Shown here: positions 1 to 8,572 of the stretch, one piece after another
Numbering within the stretch: position 1 is the stretch's first letter
How the letters are laid out: each line of letters starts with the position of its first letter
NCBI RefSeq assembly: GCF_009935845.1
Contig: NZ_QWEK01000012.1
Location: 1-64,000, forward strand
Source: Pseudoflavonifractor sp. 524-17
Lineage (GTDB): Bacteria; Bacillota; Clostridia; Oscillospirales; Oscillospiraceae
DNA: 64,000 nucleotides
Direction: 5' to 3'
Made by a program: the position numbers and the translations under genes
Notes under the pieces: model-generated
The model's input: only the letters and a program-made list of their open reading frames with translations
The model's database searches: none
Told to the model about the DNA's origin: nothing

Positions 1-38
1 GTCCCTTCCAAAACTGCTCTCCCTCAAGGCGCTTCGCT

Positions 39-67
39 AGTATAACAGCTCTCCTCCTCTTTGTCAA
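39..67 (-). promoter_or_regulatory. Sigma-A promoter reading out of the window
   Basis: On the minus strand TTGACA (plus 62-67) is followed after 17 bp by TATACT (plus 39-44). It points away from the gerA operon, so it should serve a gene to the left of the window. It lies beyond the 3' end of gerAB. Confidence 0.6.
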
Positions 68-85
68 CTACTTTCTTGCTCTTTT

Positions 86-1213
86 TTAATCTTTTTTCCT
101 TTTTCTTCTCCCCCTCTCTTTTCCTGCGCCCTCCGTCCCCCGAATTTTGAGGATCACCGCCGCCGCCACCGGCACCGCACCGCCCAGGATCACATTCCCT
201 GCCGCCGCCACATGCTCCATCGTATAGGACAGGATAAAGGCGTCCGGCATGGTCCACAGGGCCAGCGCCGCCCCCGCCAGGATAATCCCCCAAGGCAGCC
301 GCCTGCTCTCTTTCCCGCCCCACCAATCCTCTCCAATCTGGCGGCATGCGAAGAAGAGCAAGCCCAGCAGGCACAGATCGGCCAGCACCCACAGCGCCAT
401 CAACAGGGATTCCACCCGCTCGAACGCCCCAGGAACTCCCACTCCCTTTATCATCATAAAGAAGGGGATCTCCATCCGGACGATCAGTCCTGGGCCGAAG
501 TTACCCATGCACACCAGCTGAAACGCGGTCAGTCCGGCGCACATCAGGCCCGCCCACCTCAGCAGGCGGCGGCGCTGGCCGGGACGGCGCTCCACCCGTC
601 CCCCCAAAAACGCGGCAAACACCCCGTAGCCCATCAAGCCCAGTACCGGCGCGGTTCCCCGGCCGATGCCTGCCGCCTCCCCCGCGCCCAAGGGCCCCAG
701 ATTCGCCCGCTCCATGTGAAAGGCGGCAAAGAGGAGGGAGAGCCCCAGTCCAGCGCCCAGGGCCAGTGCAAAGACCTCCCCCGCCCGGGCCAGAACAGAC
801 AGCTTCCGCCGCCCCACCTGGAAGGTGACCGCCAGCAGAATCACAATAAACAGATTCAGCGGCCCGTTCCGGTAACCGGTGGACAGGAAGCGGAAGGCGC
901 ACCACCGGGTGTTCCACCCCAGCAGCAGCAGCCCCCATAAGAGATAGACCGCCGTCACCCCCCGGCCCAGCCCCTTCCCAAAGGCCGCCTCCAGGCCGGC
1001 GGACAGCCCGTTCCCCTCCGGCCGCGCCCGCAGCAGCACGGACAGGGCCCACGCTGCGGCCAGCACTGCCGGCACCGCCGCAATGCTGCACAGCCACCCT
1101 CCCTTTCCCGCCGCCATCGCGGTCTGCCTGGGCAGCAGCAGGAGCATGGGGGACAGCAGCGCGCCAAAGAGCAGCGCCAGCAACTGTCCCAGTGTGATCT
1201 TGTCCTCTTTCAT
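86..1213 (-). CDS. gerAB: GerAB-type spore germination permease
   Basis: B subunit of a GerA-family nutrient germinant receptor in the spore inner membrane; the family belongs to the APC transporter superfamily and is thought to bind the germinant. The 375-residue protein is almost entirely hydrophobic with about ten predicted membrane segments, which matches the family in length and topology, and it ends in a strongly basic tail (KERGRRKRKKD). The start ATG follows a GGAGAGGCGG ribosome site. It is the last gene of a three-gene minus-strand operon, 18 bp after the C-subunit gene. The family is assigned from topology and neighbours; the germinant cannot be predicted. Confidence 0.85.
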   Translation of the reverse strand: MKEDKITLGQLLALLFGALLSPMLLLLPRQTAMAAGKGGWLCSIAAVPAVLAAAWALSVLLRARPEGNGLSAGLEAAFGKGLGRGVTAVYLLWGLLLLGWNTRWCAFRFLSTGYRNGPLNLFIVILLAVTFQVGRRKLSVLARAGEVFALALGAGLGLSLLFAAFHMERANLGPLGAGEAAGIGRGTAPVLGLMGYGVFAAFLGGRVERRPGQRRRLLRWAGLMCAGLTAFQLVCMGNFGPGLIVRMEIPFFMMIKGVGVPGAFERVESLLMALWVLADLCLLGLLFFACRQIGEDWWGGKESRRLPWGIILAGAALALWTMPDAFILSYTMEHVAAAGNVILGGAVPVAAAVILKIRGTEGAGKERGRRKRKKD

Positions 1214-1231
1214 AAGTCCGCCTCTCCCTTT

Positions 1232-2350
1232 TTAAACGGCATCGTAGCCCCGGCGGATGTGGGCCTGGACCTCCACCGTCACCGGCAGCTCTCCTATCTC
1301 CCACTGCTCCTGCAGCCGGGTCCAGTTCAGGGGGGCGGACCACCCCGCCCGGTTCTCCATCTGGAAGAAGTCTCCCCCGTACTCCCGGCACAGATCCGCC
1401 GCCGCCTGAATGCGCTGGCCGGTCCGGTACTCCAGCCGCTTCTCCAGCTCTCCCCGGACATCCGCCTGGCTCAGGTCTGTCCGGCTCCCCTCGGCCAGAT
1501 TGGCCTCCACCTTACAGCGGATTGCCACACCGGTCAGGCGCGCCCCCTCCCAGACCGGCTCCACCCGGCTCTTGGCCCCCACCAGGCGCAGGGCGGCGCG
1601 CCCCCCCTGGGGCAAATCCACCTCTATAATGTCCGCGTCCACCGCTCCCATCAGCAGGTTGACGCCGCTGGCGGCCTCTCCCTGGGCCCAGCCCACCAGC
1701 CGTCCGTCCTTGATCAGCCCGTAACCTGCGGCGGTCATATCGCCCTCTTCTCCCGTGCGCAGGGCTGGCACATAGGTGCAGCCGTTCTCCTCCAGGTCCT
1801 CCAGCACTTCCTCCACTGTGCGGGTCATGGACTGGGACAGCAGTCCCCCGTCCGCCTCCATGGCCTCCAGCCGCTCCGGGGCGGAGCCCTCTTGGGCCGC
1901 CTGTTCAATCATGCCGGCGGCGGTGTCCCCCTGCACCAGGTAGAGCTTGGTCTCCAGACGCATTTCCACGTCCCGCAGCACATAGTCTAGGACGGGCCCG
2001 ATGTCCCGCCGGCCCAGCTCCTCCCCCAGCAAAATCTGCCCCACATGGCCGTAGAAGATATAGGAGGCCCCCTGGGCCTGCATGGACAGGCAGGCCCCGC
2101 TGATGGTCCCCGCCGTCTCCCCCACCACCAGGGGTTTGTCTCCGTCCAGGGGCACGGCGGTGGAGGCGGTCACCCGCACCGCCCCCGTCCCCGCGGCGTC
2201 CACCCCCATGGTCTGCATCAGGGCGGTCTCCTCCAGCTCCCTGGCATAGGGCAGAAAGCCAAATTGATCCGTACAGCCGGACAGCAGCGTACACAGGGCC
2301 GCCCACAGCGCCAGCGCCCGTCGTTTTCTCCTTGTCTTTCTCACGCTCAC
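1232..2350 (-). CDS. gerAC: Ger(x)C family spore germination lipoprotein
   Basis: C subunit of the germinant receptor, a lipoprotein anchored on the outer face of the spore inner membrane. A basic N-terminus (VRKTRRKRR) and hydrophobic stretch run into a lipobox, LLSGC, with the acylated Cys near residue 26. The 372-residue length fits Ger(x)C proteins. Translation begins at a GTG that overlaps the last codons of the upstream A-subunit gene by 4 bp, so the two are probably translationally coupled. The order A-C-B is less common than the A-B-C order of Bacillus gerA. Confidence 0.88.
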   Translation of the reverse strand: MSVRKTRRKRRALALWAALCTLLSGCTDQFGFLPYARELEETALMQTMGVDAAGTGAVRVTASTAVPLDGDKPLVVGETAGTISGACLSMQAQGASYIFYGHVGQILLGEELGRRDIGPVLDYVLRDVEMRLETKLYLVQGDTAAGMIEQAAQEGSAPERLEAMEADGGLLSQSMTRTVEEVLEDLEENGCTYVPALRTGEEGDMTAAGYGLIKDGRLVGWAQGEAASGVNLLMGAVDADIIEVDLPQGGRAALRLVGAKSRVEPVWEGARLTGVAIRCKVEANLAEGSRTDLSQADVRGELEKRLEYRTGQRIQAAADLCREYGGDFFQMENRAGWSAPLNWTRLQEQWEIGELPVTVEVQAHIRRGYDAV

Positions 2351-3852
2351 CCCTGCTTTCTCCGGTTGGGGGGGCGGAGCATCCGCTCCCGCAGCTTAAT
2401 CAGGGGCAGGGGCAGGCGCAGCACCGCCCGGCCCGCGGCGTCTGCCCCCATGCCCCCGGCAAAGGGGGCCAGATAGGGCAGGCCGAAGCTCTCAATTCCC
2501 GCCAGGTGGTAGATCAGAAGGCCCACGCCTCCCATCACGCCGAACAGCCCCGCCGCGCTGGCCAGCACCGCCAGGCCGAACCGCCACAGACGCAGGGCGC
2601 CCGCCATCTCCTGGCTGGGCATGGTGTAACCGGCAGTCCCCGCGATGGCCACAGCGATGAGCACGGCCGGGGAGACAATCTTGGCCTCCACCGCCGCCTG
2701 TCCCACCACCAGCCCCCCCAGAATGGACACCGTCTGTCCAATGGACCGGGGCAGGCGCATCCCCGCCTCCTGCAAGACCTCAAAGGCCGCCAGCATAATC
2801 AGCACCTCAAACACCGTCTGAAAGGGCACATTCTGCTTGGCCGCGATCATGGACAGGGCCAGCCGGGTGGGGATCATCTCCTGGTGAAAGGTAGCCATGG
2901 CGATATACAGGGCGGGCAGCAGCAGCGTCACCGCCACGCACAGATAGCGCAGCACCGTGATCACGCAGGCTACCGCCCAGTTGCTGGCCTTGTCCTGCCC
3001 CGCCCGGAGGAAGCTGCTCACCGTCCCCGGGGCGAGATAGCCCAGGGGCAGGCCGTCCACCAGCACCCCCACTCTCCCCTCCGCCAGTCCGCCGCAGAAC
3101 CGGTCGGGCCGCTCGGTGTACTGGATGAGGGGGAAGGCGGTGTGGATGTCGTCCACCAGGTACTCCTCTAGATTTCCGGTGGCCAGCACGGCGTCAATGT
3201 CAATGGCCGCCAGCCGCCGCTCCATCTCTGCCACGGTGTCCAGGTTGGCAATGCCCTCCAGGTAGACCACGTCCACCCCGGTCAGGCTCTGCCGGCCCAC
3301 AATCTGTTCTTTGATCCGCAGCTCCGGGGCCTTCAAATGCCGCCGCACCAGGCTGGTATTGGTGCGCAGGCTCTCCACAAAGCAGTCCCGGGATCCCTTG
3401 AGCACCGTCTCGTTCTCCGGTGGGCTGATAGACCGCTTTTCCTCCGTACCCACGGAGACGGACAGGGCCCGCCCCTCCCCGGGACAGAAGATCAGGCAGC
3501 ACCCCTCCACCAGATCCACCGCCGCCCGGTCCATGGTGTCCCGCCAGCTCACCACCAGGTTATACAGCGCCCCCTCCCCCATGCGGCGGAAGGCCTCGCG
3601 CAGCTCCAGTTCCGCTAAGCGCCCGTCCTGGGCCAGGGGGCGGAGGATATAGTCGTTCACCCGCTCCAGCCGGACCATCCCCGCCAGATAGCACAGCGTC
3701 AGCGTCCCCCGCTCCGGCCACTCCACCTGCCGCACGGAGAAATCCACGCAGTCCCGGAATACCTCTTTGACATGGTCCACGGTCAAAGACAGGGGAATGC
3801 GGGGCTCCTGTCTGGGATGGGTGGGCGGCATCTGTTCCAACGGCTTTCCCAC
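2347..3852 (-). CDS. gerAA: GerAA-type spore germination protein
   Basis: A subunit of the GerA-type germinant receptor. The 501-residue protein has a long hydrophilic N-terminal domain (about residues 1-270) followed by a block of five or so membrane helices and a short cytoplasmic tail, the standard layout of the GerA/SpoVAF family. Conserved blocks such as DGLPLGYLAPGTVSSFLRA and TFHQEMIPTRLALSM are typical of the family. A GTG start lies 8 nt after GGAGG. It is the first gene of the operon; no clear sporulation-sigma promoter could be picked by eye in the spacer upstream. Confidence 0.9.
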   Translation of the reverse strand: MGKPLEQMPPTHPRQEPRIPLSLTVDHVKEVFRDCVDFSVRQVEWPERGTLTLCYLAGMVRLERVNDYILRPLAQDGRLAELELREAFRRMGEGALYNLVVSWRDTMDRAAVDLVEGCCLIFCPGEGRALSVSVGTEEKRSISPPENETVLKGSRDCFVESLRTNTSLVRRHLKAPELRIKEQIVGRQSLTGVDVVYLEGIANLDTVAEMERRLAAIDIDAVLATGNLEEYLVDDIHTAFPLIQYTERPDRFCGGLAEGRVGVLVDGLPLGYLAPGTVSSFLRAGQDKASNWAVACVITVLRYLCVAVTLLLPALYIAMATFHQEMIPTRLALSMIAAKQNVPFQTVFEVLIMLAAFEVLQEAGMRLPRSIGQTVSILGGLVVGQAAVEAKIVSPAVLIAVAIAGTAGYTMPSQEMAGALRLWRFGLAVLASAAGLFGVMGGVGLLIYHLAGIESFGLPYLAPFAGGMGADAAGRAVLRLPLPLIKLRERMLRPPNRRKQG

Positions 3853-4019
3853 GGCGTCTGCCTCCTCTCTCCACAGTTCAAGGCGTACGCCGCCTTGACA
3901 GCAGGACCAGTTTGCCCCGCTCTCTCCAATCCTATACAGCGAATCTGGTCGAAATCTCTATATTTCTCTCTCTCAATTTGTGCGTTCCTCCATATTTATT
4001 CCGGGTTAGAATTTTGCGC

Positions 4020-4048
4020 TTGCCATTTTAGACGCTCAAGTATAAAAT
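4020..4048 (+). promoter_or_regulatory. Promoter of the hydrogenase operon
   Basis: TTGCCA (4020-4025), a 17-bp spacer and TAAAAT (4043-4048) match a sigma-A promoter about 80 bp upstream of the first hydrogenase gene. Between it and the start codon lie two inverted repeats. Confidence 0.6.
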
Positions 4049-4065
4049 TTAAGATACCATAATAC

Positions 4066-4104
4066 CCGCCGGCCGGAGGCCGGCTGTTGTATGACCCAAC
4101 ATAC
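4066..4104 (+). promoter_or_regulatory. Inverted repeats in the hydrogenase leader
   Basis: The leader holds a GC-rich hairpin, GCCGGCC/GGCCGGC, and a second perfect 7-bp repeat, TTGTATG-acccaa-CATACAA. The second is close to but not in register with the redox repressor Rex site (TTGT and ACAA would need 10 bp between them; here there are 12). It could be an operator or an mRNA hairpin. Confidence 0.4.
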
Positions 4105-4127
4105 AAGCATGAAAAGGAGGCCCCTGC

Positions 4128-4628
4128 ATGAAGCCTTTTGCGAAAAAGCTCACGGAGCTCACCCCCGAGATGGTGTCTTTGGTTGACGAGATCATCGCCA
4201 GCCATGACGGGGACGCCACCCAGCTTGTGGGCATTCTTCTGGACTTGGAGGCCGCGGTGGAGCGGCACTACATTCCAGAGCCCGCCGCCTATTACCTGGC
4301 CGAACGGCTGGAGATCCGTCCCACTCAGGTCTACGATGTCATCTCCTTTTACTCCGCCCTGCACGACAAGCCCCGGGCCAAGTACACGCTCCAGGTGTGC
4401 GACAGCGCCCCCTGCCGCGTGAAGGACAGCGACACGCTGTGCGAGACGCTCCAGCGCCTTTTGAATCTGGAGGTAGGCGAGGTTACTTATGACGGCCGCT
4501 TCTCCATTGAGAAGGTGCCCTGCTTCGGCGCCTGCGACGTCTCCCCCGCCGTGCGCGTCAACGGGGTGGTCTACGGCCATCTCGACAGTGAGGAGCGTAT
4601 TGTCAATATGCTCCAGCAGTTGGATTAA
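4128..4628 (+). CDS. NuoE-like [2Fe-2S] subunit of NAD-linked hydrogenase (HydC/HndA)
   Basis: Small electron-transfer subunit that carries a thioredoxin-fold [2Fe-2S] cluster and passes electrons between the flavin subunit and the hydrogenase. The 166-residue protein has the NuoE/HndA form: a helical N-terminal region, then cluster cysteines in CDSAPCR and, about 40 residues later, CFGACD. The start ATG follows AAAAGGAGG. It is the first gene of a three-gene operon, 15 bp before the NuoF-like gene. The subunit is homologous to the 24-kDa subunit of complex I, but the neighbouring [FeFe] hydrogenase shows which complex it belongs to. Confidence 0.9.
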   Translation: MKPFAKKLTELTPEMVSLVDEIIASHDGDATQLVGILLDLEAAVERHYIPEPAAYYLAERLEIRPTQVYDVISFYSALHDKPRAKYTLQVCDSAPCRVKDSDTLCETLQRLLNLEVGEVTYDGRFSIEKVPCFGACDVSPAVRVNGVVYGHLDSEERIVNMLQQLD

Positions 4629-4643
4629 GGAGGTTATGAGACG

Positions 4644-5909
4644 ATGAGCAAGGCAGTCTCCTTCATCACCCGCAATTTTGGAAAGTACAACCCCGCCAGT
4701 CTGGCCTCCTATGAGTTTATCGGGGGCTTTACCGCCCTGCGCAAGGCGCTGGACATGGACGGGGACGCCATCGCCCAAGTGCTGGCCGACAACGGCGTAC
4801 AGGGGCGGGGCGGGGCGGCCTACGACATGGGCCGCAAGTGGTCCCAGGCCCGGGCGGTGGACGCCCCCCACAAGTGCGTGGTGTGCAACGCCGACGAGGG
4901 CGAGCCCGGCACCTTCAAGGACCGGGAGCTTCTCTCCAAGGACCCCTTCCAGCTGCTGGAGGGCATGATCATCGCCGGCTGGTCCGTGGGGGCCGACAAC
5001 GGCTACATCTACATGCGGGAGGAGTACTCCCACCTGCGTCCACAGCTGCTGTCCGCCATTGAGCAGTGCGAGAAGGCGGGCTACCTGGGGGACAATATCC
5101 TGGGCCGCAAGGGTTTCAATTACCGCATTCACCTCTACTCCGGCGCCGGGGCCTACGTCTGCGGCGAGGGCAGCGCCCTGTGCGAGTCTTTGGAGGGCCA
5201 CTCCGGCCGTCCCCGGATGAAGCCCCCCTTCATCAAGCAGTGCGGCGCGTTCCACCTGCCCACCTGCGTCAACAATGTGGAGTCCCTGTCTTTGGTGCCC
5301 CCCCTGCTGCTGGACACCGAGGGCTTCTACAAAAGCCAGGGCACCCCGGACTGCCCCGGCACCAAGCTCATCTCCGTGTGCGGCAACGTGGTCAACCCCG
5401 GCGTGTTCGAGGTCCCCTTCGGCATCACCCTGCGGGAGATCGTCTATGATCTGGCCGGCGGCCTGGAGAAGGGCCATCAGCTCCAGCTCATTCAGCTGGG
5501 CGGCGCGTCCGGCCGGCTGGCCTCCCCGGCCCAGCTGGACACCCCCTATACTTACAAGGACATGAAGGCCGCCGACCTCACCGCCATCGGCTCCGGCGCG
5601 GTGCTGGTGGTGGATGAGCGCACCAGCGTCATCGGCTTTCTGCGCATCACCCAGCAGTTCTTCTGCCACGAGAGCTGCGGCCAGTGCACCCCCTGCCGGG
5701 AGGGCAACCGCCACATCGCCGCCATCCTGGACAAGATCGCCGAGGGCACCCACACGGAGAACGACATCAAGCTGATGGAAAAATACGCCAGGATTATGTC
5801 AACGGCCTCCATGTGCGGCCTGGGCGAGACGGCCCAGTCCGCCCTGCTCTCCGCCCTGAAGCGTTTCCCCGAAGTCTTTGCCATTAAGAAGGAGGTGGCT
5901 GTCAGATGA
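4644..5909 (+). CDS. NuoF-like FMN/NADH-binding subunit of NAD-linked hydrogenase (HydB type)
   Basis: Flavoprotein that exchanges electrons with NAD(H). The glycine-rich NADH/FMN loop GRGGAAYDMGRKW lies near residue 55, the NADEGEPGTFKDRE motif near 85, an SLBB domain follows about residue 245, and the C-terminal cluster motif ESCGQCTPCREG is near 350. At 421 residues it is the length of complex I NuoF. It lacks the extra N-terminal thioredoxin-like and C-terminal ferredoxin-like regions of the longer Thermotoga HydB, which matters for whether the complex bifurcates electrons. Its stop codon overlaps the start of the hydrogenase gene by 4 bp. Confidence 0.9.
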   Translation: MSKAVSFITRNFGKYNPASLASYEFIGGFTALRKALDMDGDAIAQVLADNGVQGRGGAAYDMGRKWSQARAVDAPHKCVVCNADEGEPGTFKDRELLSKDPFQLLEGMIIAGWSVGADNGYIYMREEYSHLRPQLLSAIEQCEKAGYLGDNILGRKGFNYRIHLYSGAGAYVCGEGSALCESLEGHSGRPRMKPPFIKQCGAFHLPTCVNNVESLSLVPPLLLDTEGFYKSQGTPDCPGTKLISVCGNVVNPGVFEVPFGITLREIVYDLAGGLEKGHQLQLIQLGGASGRLASPAQLDTPYTYKDMKAADLTAIGSGAVLVVDERTSVIGFLRITQQFFCHESCGQCTPCREGNRHIAAILDKIAEGTHTENDIKLMEKYARIMSTASMCGLGETAQSALLSALKRFPEVFAIKKEVAVR

Positions 5910-7690
5910 GTGAGAAGCTGATCCATCTGACGATCAATCATATGCCTGTGGAGGTGCCCGCCGGCACCCGCATCATCGAGGCAGCCCAGAGCATCGGCAT
6001 CGATATCCCCCACCTCTGCTACCATCCCGACCAGTCCATCAAGGCCCACTGCCGGATGTGCATGGTGGAGGTCACCGGCCAGCGCAAGCTGCTGGCCGCC
6101 TGCTCCACTTTGGTGTGGGAGGGGATGGAGGTCATCACCGACTCCAAGCGGGTCTATGACGCCCAGGTGGGCGTGCTGGATCTGATTCTGGCCGACCACC
6201 GGCAGGACTGCCTGTCCTGTTCCCGCAACAACAACTGCGACCTGCAAAACCTGTGCCGCCGGTTCAACCGGCTCAAGCCTGACCTGCCGGACGTCTCCAG
6301 CCAGGAGCGGCCCCGGCTTGACAACCCCTCCATCGTCCGCGACCCCTCCAAATGCGTCAAGTGCGGCCGCTGCGTCAAGGTGTGTTCCGAGGTCCAGGGC
6401 ATCGGCGCCCTGTCCTTCACCGGCCGCAGCGCGGAGTGCAAGGTCACCACCGCCTTTGACCTGCCCATGAATGAGACCGACTGCGTCCTGTGCGGCCAGT
6501 GTACGCTGGTCTGCCCCGTGGGCGCCCTCACCGAGGTGGACCACACCAGCCACGTCCGCCACGCCCTGCACGACTCCAGCAAGCACGTTGTGGTCCAGAT
6601 CGCCCCCTCTGTCCGGGTGGCCCTGGGCGACGACTTCGGCCTGGAGCCCGGCGCCCTGGTCACCGGCAAGATGGTCACCGCCCTGAAGATGATGGGCTTT
6701 GAGAAGGTGTTTGACACCAATTTCTCCGCCGACCTCACCATCATGGAGGAGGGATCCGAGCTGCTCCACCGCATCAAGAAGGGCGGCCGCCTGCCCATGA
6801 TCACCTCCTGTTCCCCCGGCTGGGTGAACTTTATGGAGAAGCACCATCCGGAGCTCATCGGCAACCTGTCCACCGCCAAGAGCCCTCAGGGTATGTTCGG
6901 CGCGGTGCTCAAGACCTATTACGCCCAGCGTATGGGCTGGGACCCCAAGGACATCGTCTCCGTCTCCGTGATGCCCTGCACCGCGAAGAAGTTCGAGGCC
7001 ACCCGGCCTGAGCTGGGCCGGGACGGCTATCAGGACGTGGACGTGGTCCTCACCACCCGGGAGCTGGCCAAGCTCATCCGGTACGAGGGCCTGAATCTGG
7101 CCGCCCTGCCGGAGAGCGAGTTTGACGCTCCCCTGGGCACCGGCTCCGGCGCCGGCGCCATCTTCGGCAACACCGGCGGCGTGATGGAGGCCGCCCTGCG
7201 TACCGCCTACGAGCTCTATACCGGCAAAGAGCTGCCCAAGCTGGAGTTCGAGGCTGTCCGCGGCGAGGTCAACGGCATCAAAGAGGCCACCATCGACCTG
7301 GACGGCACTCCCATCAAGGTGGCGGTGGTCAACGGCCTGAAGAATGCCGAGACGCTCATCCGCCGGGTGCAGAACGGCGAGGCCGACTACCTCTTTATCG
7401 AAATCATGGCCTGTCCCGGCGGCTGCATCGGCGGCGGCGGACAGCCCATCGGCACCAACAACGCCAAGCGCCAGGCCCGCATCAAGGCCCTGTACGAGCT
7501 GGACCAGAACCTGCCCCTGCGCAAGAGCCACGAGAACCCCGACATCCAGGCCATCTACCGGGAGTTCTTCGGGGAGCCCCTCAGCCACAAGTCCCATGAG
7601 CTGCTCCACACCGACTACGCCCCCCGTCCCAAGCGTTACGACTTCTCCCCCTATATCGAGAAGTACCGCAAGTTCCTGCCCCAGAAATAA
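5906..7690 (+). CDS. [FeFe] hydrogenase catalytic subunit (HydA/HndD type)
   Basis: Makes or oxidises H2 with the H-cluster. Domains in order: plant-type [2Fe-2S] ferredoxin (residues 1-80, with CYHP, CRMC and a later Cys); the His-Cys3 cluster (HRQDCLSCSRNNNC, about 100); two [4Fe-4S] clusters (CVKCGRCVKVC and CVLCGQCTLVC, about 150-205); then the H-cluster domain with motifs TSCSPGW, MPCTAKK and ACPGGCIGGGGQP. In the first H-cluster motif the Cys next to the ligand, used for proton transfer in clostridial CpI, is Ser. The 594-residue protein lacks the extra C-terminal [2Fe-2S] domain of Thermotoga HydA. Maturases HydEFG are not in the window. Confidence 0.95.
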   Translation: MSEKLIHLTINHMPVEVPAGTRIIEAAQSIGIDIPHLCYHPDQSIKAHCRMCMVEVTGQRKLLAACSTLVWEGMEVITDSKRVYDAQVGVLDLILADHRQDCLSCSRNNNCDLQNLCRRFNRLKPDLPDVSSQERPRLDNPSIVRDPSKCVKCGRCVKVCSEVQGIGALSFTGRSAECKVTTAFDLPMNETDCVLCGQCTLVCPVGALTEVDHTSHVRHALHDSSKHVVVQIAPSVRVALGDDFGLEPGALVTGKMVTALKMMGFEKVFDTNFSADLTIMEEGSELLHRIKKGGRLPMITSCSPGWVNFMEKHHPELIGNLSTAKSPQGMFGAVLKTYYAQRMGWDPKDIVSVSVMPCTAKKFEATRPELGRDGYQDVDVVLTTRELAKLIRYEGLNLAALPESEFDAPLGTGSGAGAIFGNTGGVMEAALRTAYELYTGKELPKLEFEAVRGEVNGIKEATIDLDGTPIKVAVVNGLKNAETLIRRVQNGEADYLFIEIMACPGGCIGGGGQPIGTNNAKRQARIKALYELDQNLPLRKSHENPDIQAIYREFFGEPLSHKSHELLHTDYAPRPKRYDFSPYIEKYRKFLPQK

Positions 7691-7697
7691 GGCGGCA

Positions 7698-7733
7698 CAA
7701 AACCCGCAGAGGCGTCCGGCCTCTGCGGGTTTT
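7698..7733 (+). terminator. Terminator of the hydrogenase operon
   Basis: A hairpin with AACCCGCAGAGGC and GGCCTCTGCGGGTT arms ends in a T-rich run directly after the hydrogenase stop codon. Confidence 0.85.
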
Positions 7734-7765
7734 CATTATGGTTTTCTTAATTTTTCCCCCGCCCG

Positions 7766-7794
7766 TTGCCTTTTTCCCCGGGACTGGTTATAAT
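7766..7794 (+). promoter_or_regulatory. Sigma-A promoter of the F420-ligase-like gene
   Basis: TTGCCT (7766-7771), 17 bp, TATAAT (7789-7794). The same hexamer pair and spacing is found upstream of dnaA. Confidence 0.65.
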
Positions 7795-7840
7795 GGGAAG
7801 GAGATCAGGTAAACCAACCCACATGAAAAGAGGACATTCC

Positions 7841-8542
7841 ATGGAATTCTACGCCAACGAGGGAAAAAGCGTCACCATACAGGCCATGGGCAAAAACTGG
7901 GCCCGCCACGCCATCGCCACCCATTTCGTCACCGTGGGGGAGAGCTATCTCGATCTCATGGAGCGGTATGTCAAGCCCATCTACCAGGCGGGGGACATCC
8001 TGTCCATGAGTGAGAAGGTCATCGCCATCTGCCAGGGCCGGGTGGTCACAGAGGAGGAGGTCCGCCCCGGCTTCTGGGCCAAGGTGCTGTCCAGGTTCGT
8101 CCACCAGACCTCCGCCGGCCCGGGCATGGGCCTGCCGGTGAAGATGCAGTTCGCCATCAACGTGTGCGGCCTGTCCAAGATTCTGTGGGCCGCCTTCCGG
8201 GCTGCGGTGGACAAGCTGCGGGGGATCCACGGCACCTTCTACCGCATCGCCGGGGTGGAGGTCTCCGGCCTGGACGGCTTCTACGGCCACGATATCCCCG
8301 AGTACGAGCACATGGGCGTCCGGGTGCCGGAGAATCCCAACGGCGTGTGCGACGAGATTTTTGAAAAAACCGGCATTGTGTCCATGATCGTGGACGCCAA
8401 CGACCTGGACGTGGAGCTGCTGGGCCAGTGCTCCCAGCTCAGGCACTCCCCCCAGGCGCTGCTGGACCTCATCCGGGACAACCCCGCCGGCCAGGACCGC
8501 CAGCTCACCCCCTTCATCCTCATCCGCCCCGCCGGGGAATAG
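7841..8542 (+). CDS. F420-0:gamma-glutamyl ligase-like protein
   Basis: Resembles the CofE/F420-0:gamma-glutamyl ligase family, which adds glutamate to coenzyme F420-0. The chosen ATG lies 7 nt after AGAGG; an in-frame ATG at 7823 has a poorer ribosome site. Seen in the 233-residue protein: a segment resembling family members around GDILSMSEKVIAICQGR and a late NPNGVCDEIFEKTGI block. Clostridia of this group are not known to make F420, so homologues here are probably used on another substrate, or the family name overstates the function. The gene is monocistronic between a terminator and the convergent small gene downstream. No other F420 gene is present in the window. Confidence 0.6.
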   Translation: MEFYANEGKSVTIQAMGKNWARHAIATHFVTVGESYLDLMERYVKPIYQAGDILSMSEKVIAICQGRVVTEEEVRPGFWAKVLSRFVHQTSAGPGMGLPVKMQFAINVCGLSKILWAAFRAAVDKLRGIHGTFYRIAGVEVSGLDGFYGHDIPEYEHMGVRVPENPNGVCDEIFEKTGIVSMIVDANDLDVELLGQCSQLRHSPQALLDLIRDNPAGQDRQLTPFILIRPAGE

Positions 8543-8572
8543 CCCAATGGGATAAGCGGACAAGGGGTAATG

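Noticed and set aside
4084-4104. Rex operator in the hydrogenase leader
   Set aside because: Spacing between TTGT and ACAA is 12 rather than 10 bp, and the inner bases do not fit; kept only as an unassigned inverted repeat.
5552-7609. Long minus-strand open frame opposite the hydrogenase genes
   Set aside because: It is in antisense to three clear genes, has a low-complexity Gly/Ala/Leu/His composition and no ribosome site. It results from the GC-rich third codon positions of the real genes.
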